Shown piece after piece: positions 23,351 through 38,847 of a stretch of DNA of 64,000 nucleotides (positions are counted from its first letter, which is position 1; every line of letters begins with the position of its first letter). Under the pieces are notes generated by a model. That model had not been told where the DNA came from, did not search any database, and was given only the letters and a program-made list of their open reading frames with translations. The stretch is from Isoetes taiwanensis. Taxonomy: Eukaryota > Streptophyta > Lycopodiopsida > Isoetales > Isoetaceae. The DNA lies in the NCBI GenBank assembly GCA_021234155.1, contig JAJEKV010000062.1:436001-500000 (forward strand), given 5' to 3'. The position numbers and the translations under genes are program-made.

Positions 23351-23728
23351 AGAATTTCAGCAAAAGATAGGTCTAGTGCACTATAACTAGCTCCTTGCCT
23401 AGGATATGGGGTATCCAAGATCATCTTAGTGTTAGTCATGGATCAAGCGCCTCCTCCACAATAATTTCTTGTAAGTGTATATAATAGATGGCAATATGAA
23501 ATTCTTTCCTCAACGGTGTTGTTAAAACACCTTAAAAGAAAAGAATTTCAGCAAAAGATAGGTCTAGTGCACTACAACTAGCTCCTTGCCTAGGATATGG
23601 GGTATCCAAGATCACCTTAATGTTAGCCATGGATCAAGCGCCTCCTCCACAATAATTTCTTCTGTGTGTATATAATAGATGACAATCTGAAATTCCCTCA
23701 ACGGTGTTGTTAAAACACCTTAAAAGAC
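23351..23728 (+). promoter_or_regulatory. Tandemly duplicated 191-bp promoter with two TATA boxes
   Basis: AGAATTTCAGCAAAAGATAG starts at 23351 and at 23542. The copies agree almost throughout. Each carries TATATAAT (23478 and 23669). The second TATA lies 135 bp before the ATG of the mitochondrial protein gene, so transcription would start near 23700. An AAACCCTAG box lies between, at about 23769-23777. Confidence 0.75.
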
Positions 23729-23803
23729 AAGTTTCTTTGGAAACCTAAATCCTCTTAAACCCTTTCTTAAACCCTAGCTGCGCCGTTGCGCCCAACTCCG
23801 ACG

Positions 23804-24770
23804 ATGGCAAGCACGATCATCCGCAGGGCACAGGGTTATGCTGCAAGATGCTGCTCCATCAAAACCGCAGTGCTTCGTGCTGCAGCGGTGCACAGCAATA
23901 CAGGGGGTTTCGATTCTCCTTCTTTCCAGCCCAACAATCCTGTATCCGGTAGCTTCAGACCCTTTTCTTCACGTCCCTTGCAAGTTAAGAGTGGTTGTAA
24001 AGCAGACAAAGAACTTCTTGAGACATTGAAGAACGAAATCGAGTTCGAGTCGAATTCCGATTTAAACAAGGTAAGCGAGTTTAGCATTAGGATTTAGGGT
24101 TTAACAAATTTCTGTTTTTTCATTTCTTTTCTTCTTTCATTCTGTAGATTGATTATGCAGCAGATCCCCCAAAGCCTTTCACCATAGAAACTAGGCCAGG
24201 TTACATGGATGTAATTCTTAGAAGAACGTATAACAATGAAGACATTGCAGTAGCATGTATGTACGGTGTTGTAGACGACGAAGGTGGTGATGAGGAAGAG
24301 GATCAGAAAAGTGATGAAAGTGAAAGTGATAGTGGAGAAGAAGAAGATGGAACTGTAGAGCAGCTGGAATTAGTTGTTACAGTAGCAAAGGGTGGTGATG
24401 AACCTGTGCTGGAAATAAATTGCACCTATGCGTATGATCGACTGGAAATTGAAAAGGTGTTGTACTTGGAACAGAAGTCGGCTTCGCCCAACTTGAAGGC
24501 AATTCATTACGATGGACCCGACTTTAAGTGAGTATTCGATTGTCATTGCTTCCTTTGTCATTAACAAATTTGTAGTTTTGCACTAACACTTGAATATGGA
24601 TTTTGTTTAGCACCTTGGATGAGGAACTGCAACTCAAGTTTCAGAACTATCTTGAAGCAAGAGGTATTAACAAGGACTTGTGTAATTTTCTCATGTCCTA
24701 CATGCCTTGCAAGGAAAGGAAAGAATACTTGCAGTGGCTGAAGAATATATCTTCATTTGTTAAAAAATGA
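23804..24770 (+). CDS. Mitochondrial p32/MAM33-type matrix protein, 3 exons
   Basis: Exons 23804-24070, 24148-24527 and 24611-24770 join with GT-AG introns into 807 nt, 268 aa. The first ATG that fits is 23804; a longer frame would need a non-ATG start. Residues 1-60 are basic and Ser/Ala-rich without acidic residues early on (MASTIIRRAQGY), as in a mitochondrial import signal. The body matches the mitochondrial glycoprotein (MAM33/p32/C1QBP) family: ELLETLKNEIEFE, TRPGYMDVILRRTY, an acidic tract at about 132-157, and the family ending with LDEELQLKFQNYLEARGI and LMSYMPCKERKEYLQWLKN. Family members form acidic doughnut trimers in the matrix and help oxidative phosphorylation or mitoribosome function. 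That is family knowledge; the exact role here is inferred. The gene is complete and looks functional. Confidence 0.93.
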
Positions 24771-25732
24771 CAGCCAAATCTCAGTTAAGAATCAGATTGA
24801 ATTACATTGTTGAGAGGGAACTGTAAAGATGAGTCTGTAAAGATTCAAGTTTTGGACTAGATGTCAGAGTGGAAGGAAAAAATAATATTTATTCTTTTAC
24901 TGACTGTATCTTCTGATTATTGTTAAACTAGGCATTTTCCGCTTTAAATTTACAGCACATACAAAAGTAGACTGCTCTTTTTGTTCTGTACTACATTTGT
25001 CCCTGTAGTGGCCAGTTATATGTTCTTATTTTTATTACTGTAGAAATTGTCCTGTTCTGGAGGAAGCCAACAAATATACAGCGAAGAGATTAAACACACC
25101 CTTTGGTGAAGTCCATAATAGAATTGAATTCCATAATAATAGAGTTGATTTGAATAAATATGCGGCAATTGATTTGCCAGCCTTCGTATTAATAGATGTC
25201 TGTTGCATGATAAGGCTAGATGTAAGGTAATTCTTATGAATTGCAGACCATAACCATAACCTTTCGAGGGAAAAGCTCATAAATGGCCTTCACGTTTTGT
25301 TGTTCATGAAAGGCTCCAGTTTCTTCTCCTTTAAGTTTACGTTAATTCTTTAAATGTCATTAGATTTTAAGGAAAATTTATCAAAATACATTGTTGACCA
25401 AATTCTCAAAAAGCCCTTGTTAGTTTTGAAATAATGCGCTTAAGGCCCAAAATGAATTTGTGCAAATGAGTTTCATTTTCTATTGCAAATAAATTTGTAA
25501 TTAGTTTTATTTTCTATTCCAAATGAGTTCATATAGATGCAAACTGAACTTGAGATGGTGCCTTGATGCTTACTTCCTCAGCAAGCTTTGCGATGGTGTT
25601 GTCCTTTCATTATATATTTTTAGGTATTGCTAACATTTTATCTTGGTATTTTTGATATCTTGCCTTGTCTAACTTGCGCCATCTATTTGGTTTCATATAT
25701 GCCTCTCACACTTGTTTTCCTCCTATCATTTC
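24771..25732. other. 3' flank of the p32 gene, no further gene seen
   Basis: A probable 3' untranslated region with an A-rich AATAATATTTATT near 24880 follows the stop. Beyond this I see no coding sequence. Confidence 0.4.
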
Positions 25733-25804
25733 GCTTGGCTTATCCATTCTCAATCTTGTATTTCTATTGCTTGGCTTATCCATTCTCAATCTTGTATTTC
25801 TATT
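25733..25804. repeat. Perfect 36-bp tandem duplication
   Basis: GCTTGGCTTATCCATTCTCA begins at 25733 and at 25769. The two 36-bp units are identical, which suggests a recent duplication. Confidence 0.92.
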
Positions 25805-26143
25805 TTCATCGATCCGGTTTCTTGGGTGACGATATTATTATTTTCCACCTGCTGGTTGATGTTATTTATTTTTCCGTCTGCTGATGCTTTTTTCCATATT
25901 TCTACTTGTTGTTAATACTAATATTTCATATTTGCTTCTGATCTCTTGGCTTTCCTTTTGAGTGGTCGCTTGCCCACAGTGTGCATTCTTCCTTTTTTAT
26001 TATTCCTAACTATTAACAAGTACTTCCCATGTGTTCCACGTTTTTTTAGGTAGTTCTACCAGTACAGGTTCAATACGTGTTTGCGTTCATGTTTGCCATC
26101 CTTTCATCTTCAATTCCAAGGCATCCATCGAGGTCATTGGCAT

Positions 26144-26217
26144 CATTTTCTTATTAAAATTTTCCTCAAAAACTGAAAGGGTGGAGTTTCTTTAATCCAA
26201 TGAGAAGTTGTCGCCAG
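26144..26217 (+). repeat. Leader hairpin module, copy B
   Basis: This is the most diverged copy. TTCTTAT (left arm, 26157-26163 region) pairs with ATGAGAA (about 26199-26205) including one T.G pair, and GTTGTCGCC follows as in copy D. Inside, AAACT and AGTTT form the inner stem around GAAAGGGTGG. The usual AGGG after the left arm is AAAA here, and TTTAATCC stands opposite. Confidence 0.55.
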
Positions 26218-26574
26218 TGCCGTCACTCTTGCCTAGGCATATAGTCTGTTATATCATTTTTATGGGGTAGCTCGATGTTGTTCTTATAGCCAGCTCCCCA
26301 TATATTGCCTTCAAATTATTGTATTTTACTACTATGATGAATGACTAGCCTATCCATTGGTTTTCTGTATTCTTTGGGAGTTCTTACCACTAATTGATGC
26401 TTGATGATTCTCCCATAGCATTTGGACAAATCGTGTGAGATAAGATAAGATAGGTTTTTTACGTCCACAGGGACCTAAGCGGTCCATGGGATTGGGACGA
26501 GTACATGCAAAAGGCAAAAGCCCAAAATGAAACTGACAGTTGTGGACTAAGCCCCATCACAAAACAAATAGAAA

Positions 26575-26886
26575 TTACAGACAAATATGAAGAAGATCAG
26601 AGGAAAACCATCCATGGATAGCCTGACCTCCTCTGTACACTGCCCATTTTCGTTGCAGGCGAGCTTCGCATACCCGACATAGTTCCTCTTTCCTTCTGCA
26701 GAGTTGTGCTGGCATGAGATCTTCTTGAACGGAAAAGGCGGTCCCCTTTAAATGATTGTCATGCCTCAGGATATGCAACCGGGACATGTCATCTCTGAAA
26801 TGAACTAGGAGGTGACGAGGATGGTCAGTCCATGCTGCTCCAACCTGATGCACGGAGATGATGCCATCCGTCTGTATGTGCATCAC
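26575..26886 (-). pseudogene. LINE ORF1-like C-terminal fragment
   Basis: The 103-aa minus-strand frame contains LHILRHDNHLKGTAFSVQED, LMPAQLCRRKEEL and WAVYRGGQAIHGW. This layout (KG..FSV..DL.P.Q..RK..L, then a W..RGG block) resembles the C-terminal part of L1-type ORF1 proteins. It is short and isolated. A short GATAA run near 26436 could be the 3' tail of the same insertion. No endonuclease or RT is nearby. Confidence 0.45.
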
Positions 26887-26889
26887 CTA

Positions 26890-27586
26890 GGTAAAAAAAC
26901 GCATTGCCTCATTTGTAGCATAATACATGTTTGTTGCCTCTGCAATACCAACAATATGCAGGTTTAGGGATGATGTGTGACGCTCGTCCTCTGGTGACAT
27001 GCATATCTCAGAGGAATGATCAATGTTGTGGTTCAAGCATTTCGTGTGGCATTTGGGGACAATCTCTAAGTTCGATTATTTTTTTTTGGGATCTTAATTG
27101 AGGTCCAATACTTTTTGCATACTATCAATTTACTGTCTATTTTTGCCATGTAGAAGTAGAAATACCAAAAAGCATTGCGTGGTTTTCAACCTTTTTGGGT
27201 TGCCCCTAGGGGGGCAAACCCTCGTTTATGTGGGTATGTGGGCATATTCAAGTATATGCTGGCATATACCTGGCATATGCTGATGACTGCTAAAAACTGG
27301 CTGCTGCCTGTAAATGCTCGGTCATCCAGCCCCATTATCAGCCTGCACGAATAGCGAGCTCTAAACGCAGTTGCCGGAGGAGATTGGTGTGCCGGAGTAA
27401 CTCTCAATGCCAAGAAATGTGTATGTAACAATAGATTTATGACAGGGAAGCAATTAAATGTCCATTCTATAGACGATTTTTGAAACCCTGTATCTCGGGA
27501 AGGGCTAAAGCAACTTAACGCAGCGGTATGCAGTGCCGACCATTGTTTATCTCTCACTCTTTTTGTCGGTTTGAACAAAGACATCG
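26890..27586. other. Non-coding stretch
   Basis: No gene supported. The minus ORF 27186-27584 has no recognisable motif. Confidence 0.35.
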
Positions 27587-28393
27587 GATTGAGATGCCCG
27601 CAGCCTCCGGTCTTTGATGGATTGAGGGATTTTCGTTGAGGCGGCCGAGGTCGGGGTTTTCATGAAATGCCATTTCGTAAGCATAAGCCTATGTGGGTCG
27701 TGCTTTATTTTAGGTGCAGCTATGGTAAGCGGCTTAATATTTTTTCGTGCCTTGGCTCGTTTTACGGAGATGAAGAGGAGGCTGTGGTCCCACAACTTGG
27801 CGGGTGCGAGTTGTTATTGAGGATTTAGACTAGAATCACAAGGCCTTCGCATTGATTCTTGAAGACTGCTTGAGACATGCCACATCGGGTTAGATTATAG
27901 TTCGTAGTAAAATGTAGAAGATTTATCTATCGGAAAACACTCTTGCGGTAGTTAGATTTTTCATGTCATGAAATCTCGTTAGTTGATTGAGATGCCCGCG
28001 ACCTCCCGGTCTTTGATGGATTGAGGGATTTTCGTTGAGGCGCCGGGTAAGGGTTTTCATGAAATGCCATTTCGTAAGCATAAGCCTATGTGGGTCGTGC
28101 TTCTATTTTAGGTGCGACTATGGTAAGCGGCTTAATATTTTTTCGTGCCTTGGCTCGTTTCGGAGATGAAGAGGTCGCTGTGGTCCCACAACTTCTTTGG
28201 GTCCGGAGTTGTTATTGCGGATTTAGACTAGAATCACAAGGCCTTCGCATTGATTCTTGAAGACGCGCCTTTGAGACATGCCACATCGAGGTTAGACTAT
28301 AGTTCCCGTAGTAAAATGTAGAAGATTTATCTATCCGTGAAAACACTCTTGCAGGTAAGTTTTTCATGTCATGAAATCTTGTTAGTTGATTAT
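27587..28393. repeat. 398-bp tandem duplication
   Basis: GATTGAGATGCCCGC starts at 27587 and at 27985. The two units agree over almost their full length, with several 1-8 bp indels, and a third unit may begin at about 28387 (GATTATGCCCGG). The units share phrases such as GAAATGCCATTTCGTAAGCA and CTAGAATCACAAGGCCTTCG. Not recognised as a known gene; it could be a satellite seed. Confidence 0.85.
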
Positions 28394-30212
28394 GCCCGGG
28401 ATGAGCTGCATATTTAGAGGTTTGTCTCTCTATTGTCACGAGAGGTTAGCAGATCGAAAGTGAGCCCGGCTTATGCATAGAGGTTTATTTCTTTCCTTAG
28501 CTCGATATGGCATATTATTATGTTTTTGATATCGATTGCAATCGCTTCAAACTTAACATTTTCGAGGCAAAAACCCTATGACTCGTGAATACAACCTATT
28601 ATCTATGAATTTTCAAGGGTCTCTATCCATCTACAGAGTCAAAATCATGAGCCTATGCCTACAGCCTGCAAATCCTCAGTTGTGAACCCACAAGAAGTAT
28701 TTTTAAAATTGACCTTTGAACCCTGTTTCTTCATGGGTCTCCAAATCGACTTCTGATCTCTCCTGTACTTGATGGGTCTCCAAATTCGATAGTATTTTTT
28801 CGATAGTATACCCTCCTTACATCTCGAATGTTGATAGTTTGGCATGCTACATTGCCATTTGCTTTATGGGATAAATTACATTGGATGACAGTACCTGCCA
28901 CATTTTTCTGTCATTTACATTCACTTGCAATTCTTTGTTTTTTGGGGAGCATCTGCAGGATGATATATGGCCCAGGCTTTTCTGTCTACTTGAAAGTGTT
29001 GGGTAAACTTGTCAACACGTTCTGCAGAAGATAGCCCTTTCAAAATTGTGCAATGTAAACACAACAAGCACTGTATTCTGAGTTGATTTTTGGGGGATTC
29101 TGTATTCTATTTATTAGAATACTTGACTATATCTGATGAATATGATTATTTACATGCAAGAGTATTGATTTTAATCAAACTTGCAAATGTCTTTTTTTTT
29201 CTCGGTTTGCTTAATTTGCTATTTTATTAGATCAATTTTGGCGTGTATAGACCTGAGGAGGCACATTTCCTTTCTCATTTTCACGCCTCTATTTTTTAGC
29301 ACATCAATGAGATCCTATGATAGGCGTCTAGAAATTGCAGAGTGAAAATTTTGTATAGGTGTCTAAGCAAATAGAATATAGAGAATTATTTGCCTTCTTA
29401 AATGCTCTTACAAAATAAGTAATTAGACTTGTTGAAATTATGTTTTACACCATGGAATCATCCAAAGTAGTAATATGGGTTGTCTCTAGCTTTGCTACTG
29501 GTTCCAATCTCACAGATCCGTATAAAATGCATGGGGGCAGTTCGAATATATGTGGTGTATGCATTACTAGGCAGTAAGTAGGTCATAGAAAAACATGCTA
29601 AAATCTGTACCCCTTCCCTCACAGATTTGTTTCTGCTGCATCTTTCTTCATTATCTATATATGTTCACTATCTATCTACGCAAACACATCAAAGTGGAAT
29701 AAGCAAATCTGTTTACGAATCTATTTACAAAGTGGCCTATGGCATCGCTTGATCAAAGCCGCGATGCACGATCTACCAAGCCATAGCTAATTTGCGCCTC
29801 CGACCTTAGACTTTCTGAGCAAAACGCTTTCTTTTTACTATTCTTCAATATGGTTAGACCAAATGTTAGACTGGGCCCTCTTGGACATCCTTAATGTTCG
29901 GTCAGTCTGGCGCCTACAACACATCCTCCTTTTTTGAGACCGTTCATTTAGGTGCTCATTGGCACGACACAACACTCATGATGTTTTTGTCTTCTGCCTG
30001 TTGCCTCTTTTGTGAAAGACACAACACTCATGATGTTTTCTCTTAGGAACAGTCTCTTGGCAAATAGATGCATAATATTCTGGAGGGTTATGGAACTTTT
30101 GGACAAGATATTGTGGAGGGATCTTATTTCAGATGCTTTACATCAACATTTTTGGGCCATAAATGAAACTGCCCTTCATAAATGAAGAAGAAACATTTGT
30201 AAACTTGAAGAA
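28394..30212. other. Non-coding stretch
   Basis: No gene seen. GGGTCTCCAAAT occurs twice (about 28734 and 28770) and CGATAGTAT twice (about 28788 and 28800) as minor local duplications. Confidence 0.35.
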
Positions 30213-30329
30213 GAAATAGCTCCCACCCAGATGAAGATGTTTCAGATTTTGAAGCTTCCTCAACTCTGGTGGCAGAGGACCCGAGAAATTATTGTTGTAT
30301 GCATCAAGATTTTCCAGCCGCCCCTGTAA
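30213..30329 (-). pseudogene. Leucine-rich-repeat kinase fragment (CLV1/BAM-like)
   Basis: On the minus strand, 39 residues read [19 protein letters not shown] then [15 protein letters not shown]. This is the junction of two plant-type leucine-rich repeats, with the [10 protein letters not shown] and HLHLGG wording typical of CLAVATA1/BAM receptor kinases. The surrounding frame (to 30593) is not LRR-like and no kinase domain is found nearby, so this is a captured or relic exon piece rather than a gene. Confidence 0.6.
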
Positions 30330-30625
30330 TCTTGCCGCATTAATATGGACAGATCGCCCCTGTTTTCGCCCCTGTTTTGACCTACGAGGCCCAAAAACAC
30401 AGAGATTAGAACTCTTTTGGCTCTGTTTCATGCAAGGCCCGTTCCAGCGAGAAGGAAGAACGCCCCTGTTTTCGGCCATAGCCATGCTGCCTGATCTGTA
30501 GAAGCAAAAATAAAACAAGAACAAGAAAAGAAGGAAACCCCAGCCGGAGCAAGCCGCCATAGCCGAAAAACCTCCACAAGAACAGTACGTCAAAAAATTG
30601 AATTTTTAGTGAGATATTCCAGATG

Positions 30626-30861
30626 GTGATTCCGTGGCATGGAATAAAAGTGCGGTGATTCCATCCCACGGTATTTTGCGGAGGTGATTCCGCCGGAAGG
30701 TATAAAATGGACGGTCAGGATGCACCCTTTAGATGGATGGCTGGGATCAATCAGAAGGTACACCTGACACTGTCAGGTACGGATAACGGGGCCTTCGGAA
30801 CGGATCCCGTTCCCGAAGGGCCTGTGATTCCGCGGGATGGAATTTTTTGTGAAGGAATCAC
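30626..30861. repeat. Short element with repeated GTGATTCC and a strong palindrome
   Basis: GTGATTCC occurs four times in direct orientation (first at 30626) and once inverted (GGAATCAC, 30854-30861), giving possible ends of a 236-bp MITE-like unit. Within it, about 30789-30823 is an imperfect palindrome, GGGCCTTCGG-AACGGATCCCGTT-CCCGAAGGGCC. No clear target duplication was found. Confidence 0.4.
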
Positions 30862-31365
30862 AATAACGTGGGTACATTTATTTTCACCCGTTTTGGTTGC
30901 ATCATAGCGGTAAGTCAAATATAGGGGATTTGACCCTATCTTGACTTCCATTTGAGGGCTGAAATTTCACCTCATGGCACATGCTATGACATATGCCACC
31001 ATCGGATGGGATGGTCCCAAAAAATTATTGGACACCCCAAATGATAATACCATCTCTAAGATGTGAAATACCATCTCTAAAGGGAAAAGGGAAAAAGATT
31101 GTGTTCGATGCATCATTTTCCTTTTTATTTTTACTTAGATTTGTCTACTTCTAATCAAATTATTCAACACACGATTTCTGAATCAACTGCAAAAGTTCCC
31201 AGGTATGCTTTCTGTACAAAACCGCTTATATTTGGTGATTAGTGGGGGCAAAAGATTTCCACAAGGGAACAAAATGGGATTAGTTGTGGTCATCAAAATC
31301 TTGTGAGTAATACCCTAACTCCTTTTCAACAGAGATGTCAGTTTGTACCAGTTTCAAGCCATATT
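30862..31365. other. 3' flank of the DEAD-box gene
   Basis: The right part is probably the helicase 3' untranslated region. No other feature seen. Confidence 0.4.
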
Positions 31366-35149
<3,784 letters not shown>

Positions 35150-36927
35150 TCTTCAATTCCGAAAGCAAGAAGTATTCACACTATTAGGCTATGCCGGAAT
35201 GAAAAAAGAGCTGCAATAAAAAGCAAAAAGAGGCAAGGTAGGTCATTTAAGTTTTCATTGTAAATATGCAGAATGAGAAAAAGCAAAAATGATAGCAAAA
35301 CATGCAGATAGCAAATGTGCAACCCTAATTTGTGTCGAAAAGCACAATGCCAAAAGAAGCCGGATTGATCACTCAGTTTAGGTCAGAAATGCGAAAGGCT
35401 TAGCTAAATTTGGAGCAACAAAAGCATTTACCTCAGTGCGGTGAGGAGGGAAAAGAGCGTTCAGAAGCTAAAGCGGACGGATCAAAGATGATGCATGATC
35501 TAGGTTACAGTAAGGCCATCTCCACTCCTCCACGCTTCATGCATGACTCGTACGTCAAGGTGGAAGTCGAGTTTTATTTTACCAAAAGTTGTTCCCACGT
35601 CACTGCCACCGTAGATGCCCTCCTGGCAAGTCGTTAGAATTAATTGCAATTAAATCGCTTTAAACATTATCATAATCGGGTCGGCATTTTCTTCGGTGGT
35701 GTATTTACGTGATGCCACATGGCATCAGCCAATATCCACGGCATGACAATTGGGTCTACAAATTGCGGGTTCTCTTTTCAACCGGTGATGCCATCAAGAA
35801 TTTGCACTCATTTTTTGGTCAAGAAATGAACACAAAATCTCGACAAGAACCCCCTTCGACACATAAATCTCACGCACAAGAATAATAGAAAGCCCATATT
35901 TTTGCTCTTAATGGTTCAAGGCTATTTACGCACACAAAATGGAAGCCCCATGTTTCGATCTAGTCGGTTCTTCACGATTGAAGAAAATGCCTCGTGGATT
36001 GAAGAAAATGCCTCCAGATTATGATATTGTAAGGGTAGCGTTTTGAGTGCGCAATTATTGCCTTTGTATCCAGGGCAAGCAGGAATTGCATCCCAAAAAC
36101 TTTTATACATTCAAGTATTTAAGGCTGGAAAATTTCGTTTTCAATTTATGCCTTTGTATACTTTTTTTTTTTGAGGGAATACTTGTGATTTATATACTTG
36201 GAAGGTTTATAACAGACATTTGTCTAGTCTCCACTTGACTCTCATATATTAATTTGTTATTTTTATTGCTCTGATTAGGTGTGGATACAAATGGTACCGA
36301 CGACTTGAATTTTTTTTGCCACGTGGCAAGGTATAAGCTCGCCTCTGGACTCGCCTGTTTCCATAGAAACACAAATCTGGAACCCCTTTCTTAGATCGAG
36401 GTCATAAGAAAATCATATGCAAAACCTGAGCGCTCAAAAATATAGATAGATTTAACTTTGTCCAGGTTCTAAACTGGAGCTCCTGAAGGTGTGGTCTTCA
36501 AGAGAACACGCAAACAGCACCCTAACCTCAAGCAAACCTCAAGGTTTCTCGTCCATGGGAAACCACCTTTAGATCGAGAAGCACAACATATGTTTTGTTT
36601 TAATCTAGTTTATAAATATGTATAGGTCATTTTGCATTACGTACAAAAGATTGCCACATACAATACACAATGATTCACTAAATACACTCCATTCTTGTTC
36701 AAAATACATATTGCCAATGGTTCAAAATGTACATAAATAATAATACATGATCATGGGAATTTGACCCATCAACTACTACTAGAATGTTTGCTCTTCCCAT
36801 TTGCACGTGTAGAAAACCTCAGAGATATTTATAAACTTATTTTTTCCAAAAAAAAAGTCGCACACACTAGTCCTAGAACAAATATGTCTCGTCGATGCTG
36901 CTTAGAGTCCCATTCAATATAAGGTGA
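35150..36927. other. 5' flank of the DEAD-box gene, no gene seen
   Basis: Probable helicase promoter side. The plus ORF 35410-35637 lacks recognisable features. No further gene. Confidence 0.35.
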
Positions 36928-37203
36928 TTAGGGACCCAACAAAGCAATGTTGGTTGGGTAGAAACCGGATTCAATATCCTCTTTGACTTTCTCCAATGCC
37001 TCCAAACTCCATCCACCTCTCTTCATGTTCATAACAATCTTCTTCAATGATCTCTTTGTCTACTGATCAATTTCAGATGTTTCCACTATACGGGATTGAC
37101 CAGGATGCAAGGCATTCACCCTACGTCTATAATGGTTTCTTAGCCACTGATGTAAAAGTCCTATAAGGACTTCATCAGCAGCAAAAGCAGATGAATCTTC
37201 AGG
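36928..37203 (-). pseudogene. Unrecognised coding remnant with one in-frame stop
   Basis: A minus-strand frame of about 91 codons, interrupted once by TAG, ends at TAA 36928. It has protein-like composition (FAADEVLIGLLHQWLRNHY, VNALHPGQSRIVETSEIDQ, then MKRGGWSLEALEKVKEDIES). The single TAG could derive from CAG. There is no ATG-led ORF over it. I do not recognise the family; a retroelement gag fragment or a lost host exon are both possible. Confidence 0.35.
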
Positions 37204-37911
37204 CTACCTATGGATCAACGGAAGAAAAAAGTGTAATGAGAAGAGAGGAAGGAAGAGAGCACAAGTGGATGAGGAGCAAAAGGTAGGCTTTATAGAGGAT
37301 TCAATGGCAAGGATGCTTCCAACAGAGCATTGAGGAGCTGGCATCAGGAGAACCTTTTGATTTCATAACGACGGTGTGAAGCGCGTCGATTTGGAGGAAA
37401 AAGCTCTAGCGTGGCATGTATGGAGGGAAAAATCAAACCTTTAAGCATTAATAAACATCAAGAACAAGAAGAAAAAGATTAAAATCTTAGCTTGGCATTG
37501 TACAAAACTCGCGCTAACAAAGAGCAATCAATGAACCACAATGGTATAGTCCTGATCTACCAAAGGAATCGTGCAGCAACATCAAATGGGCTTTTACAAA
37601 TGCAGAAAGGCAGCTTCAGAAAAGTTAGAGCAGCATGCCGATGGAATAGCACTATAGATGGTGCAAATGAGTTTCAAATTAGTGCAACAAGCGGCTTCTA
37701 TTTTGACAAACAGAGCTTCATGTTTAGGCAATAATGTCATTGTTTTGGCAAATTGTAAATGCCTATTGGGCAAAAATAGTCATTTCATCGGGCATGGTAG
37801 TGGACAAAAAAATTGGGCCAAATTTAAATAATGGATAGTCTATAACAACAATATATAAGCAAACAAAAAGTTTTCATGTTCATAATCGCAAAATAAAATT
37901 CAAGTATAATG
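37204..37911. other. Non-coding stretch
   Basis: No gene supported. The plus ORF 37492-37734 has no recognisable domain. Confidence 0.3.
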
Positions 37912-38110
37912 CAATGGCTCTATTCAGTATGAATAAAAGAATCATTCTTGGGATAGGGATGCTTTCTTTGGCTCGGGCCTCATTTGGCTCTTCTTTCCCT
38001 ATATATACTATGTTCTCTCTTTCCTTCCTCATCGGCATTCTCCTTGAGCTAGATTTTGATCTTGATGTTAGTTTCTATTGTGCTTTACCCCTAGTTTTTG
38101 TTTCTTAGTT
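37912..38110 (+). repeat. Ty3 LTR/leader piece, first copy
   Basis: CAATGGCTCTATTCAGTATGAATA through CCTATATATACTATGTTCTC and the following leader match 38626-38830 over about 190 bp. The TATATATA box marks it as an LTR promoter fragment, probably a second or rearranged LTR of the element that follows. Confidence 0.7.
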
Positions 38111-38625
38111 TTCCTAGCATCTCGCTATAGTTACATCCTCTCCATTTTTTGTTGTATTGTTCTTGTTGCTCCTTCCTTCAATCCTCCTCAAAAGTTTTTG
38201 AGCATCACCTTCCAAGTTTTTCTCCAATTCCCCCTTTTTCTCTAAATCTGGACAAAATTTTCAATTAGATCTTGTTACAAAATTGTTGCCCTCAACCATA
38301 ATTCACTTTTACATCACTAGAATGCTCATTGGATAAGCTATCTACTCGTCCAAAAATTTCTTATTCTGATACTCTAGGAGGAAGTTATGAGAAAAAGCAT
38401 TCTGCCTGGCTCTCTCTGGCTAAAATCGTAAATCGGTATTTTTCATAGCCTTCCTGCTATTATGCTCAAGCCTTACATCTTTGAACAGCTCTCTGGATAA
38501 CCTTTCCAACCATCTAAGAACTTCAAGAATCCGATATCCTGATTGAGAGATATGATAAACAATCTTTTGTGACAGAGCTAGATGTGGGTTTTTTCTTTTG
38601 CAGAGGATTTTTTGGGACTTGAATG
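38111..38625. other. Sequence between two LTR-like copies
   Basis: No coding sequence recognised. It is probably the downstream leader or LTR body of the first copy. Confidence 0.3.
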
Positions 38626-38830
38626 CAATGGTTCTATTCAGCATGAATAGAACTATCATTCTTGGGAAAGGGGCGCCTTCTTTGGCTCAGGCCTCATTTG
38701 GCTCCCTTTTTTCCTATATATAATATGTTCTCGCTCTCAATTTTCATCGGCATTCTCTTTAAGCTAGATCTTTGTTTTTTGGTATCAGTTTCTTTTCTGC
38801 TTACTTCTAAGCATTTCTTTTGCTCATATT
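38626..38830 (+). repeat. Ty3 LTR/leader piece with iMet primer-binding site
   Basis: Second copy of the LTR-like repeat, with TATA box CCTATATATAATATG. TGGTATCAG at 38780-38788 matches the first nine bases of the initiator-tRNA-Met primer-binding site common in plant retrotransposons, and gag begins about 70 bp later. Confidence 0.65.
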
Positions 38831-38847
38831 TGGTGATTTCATCTCTT

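Noticed and set aside
27547-27795. Basic minus-strand ORF in the 398-bp repeat
   Set aside because: The second repeat unit breaks the frame, so no coding constraint is seen.
35410-35637. 75-aa plus ORF upstream of the DEAD-box gene
   Set aside because: No domain, and it lies in the helicase promoter region.
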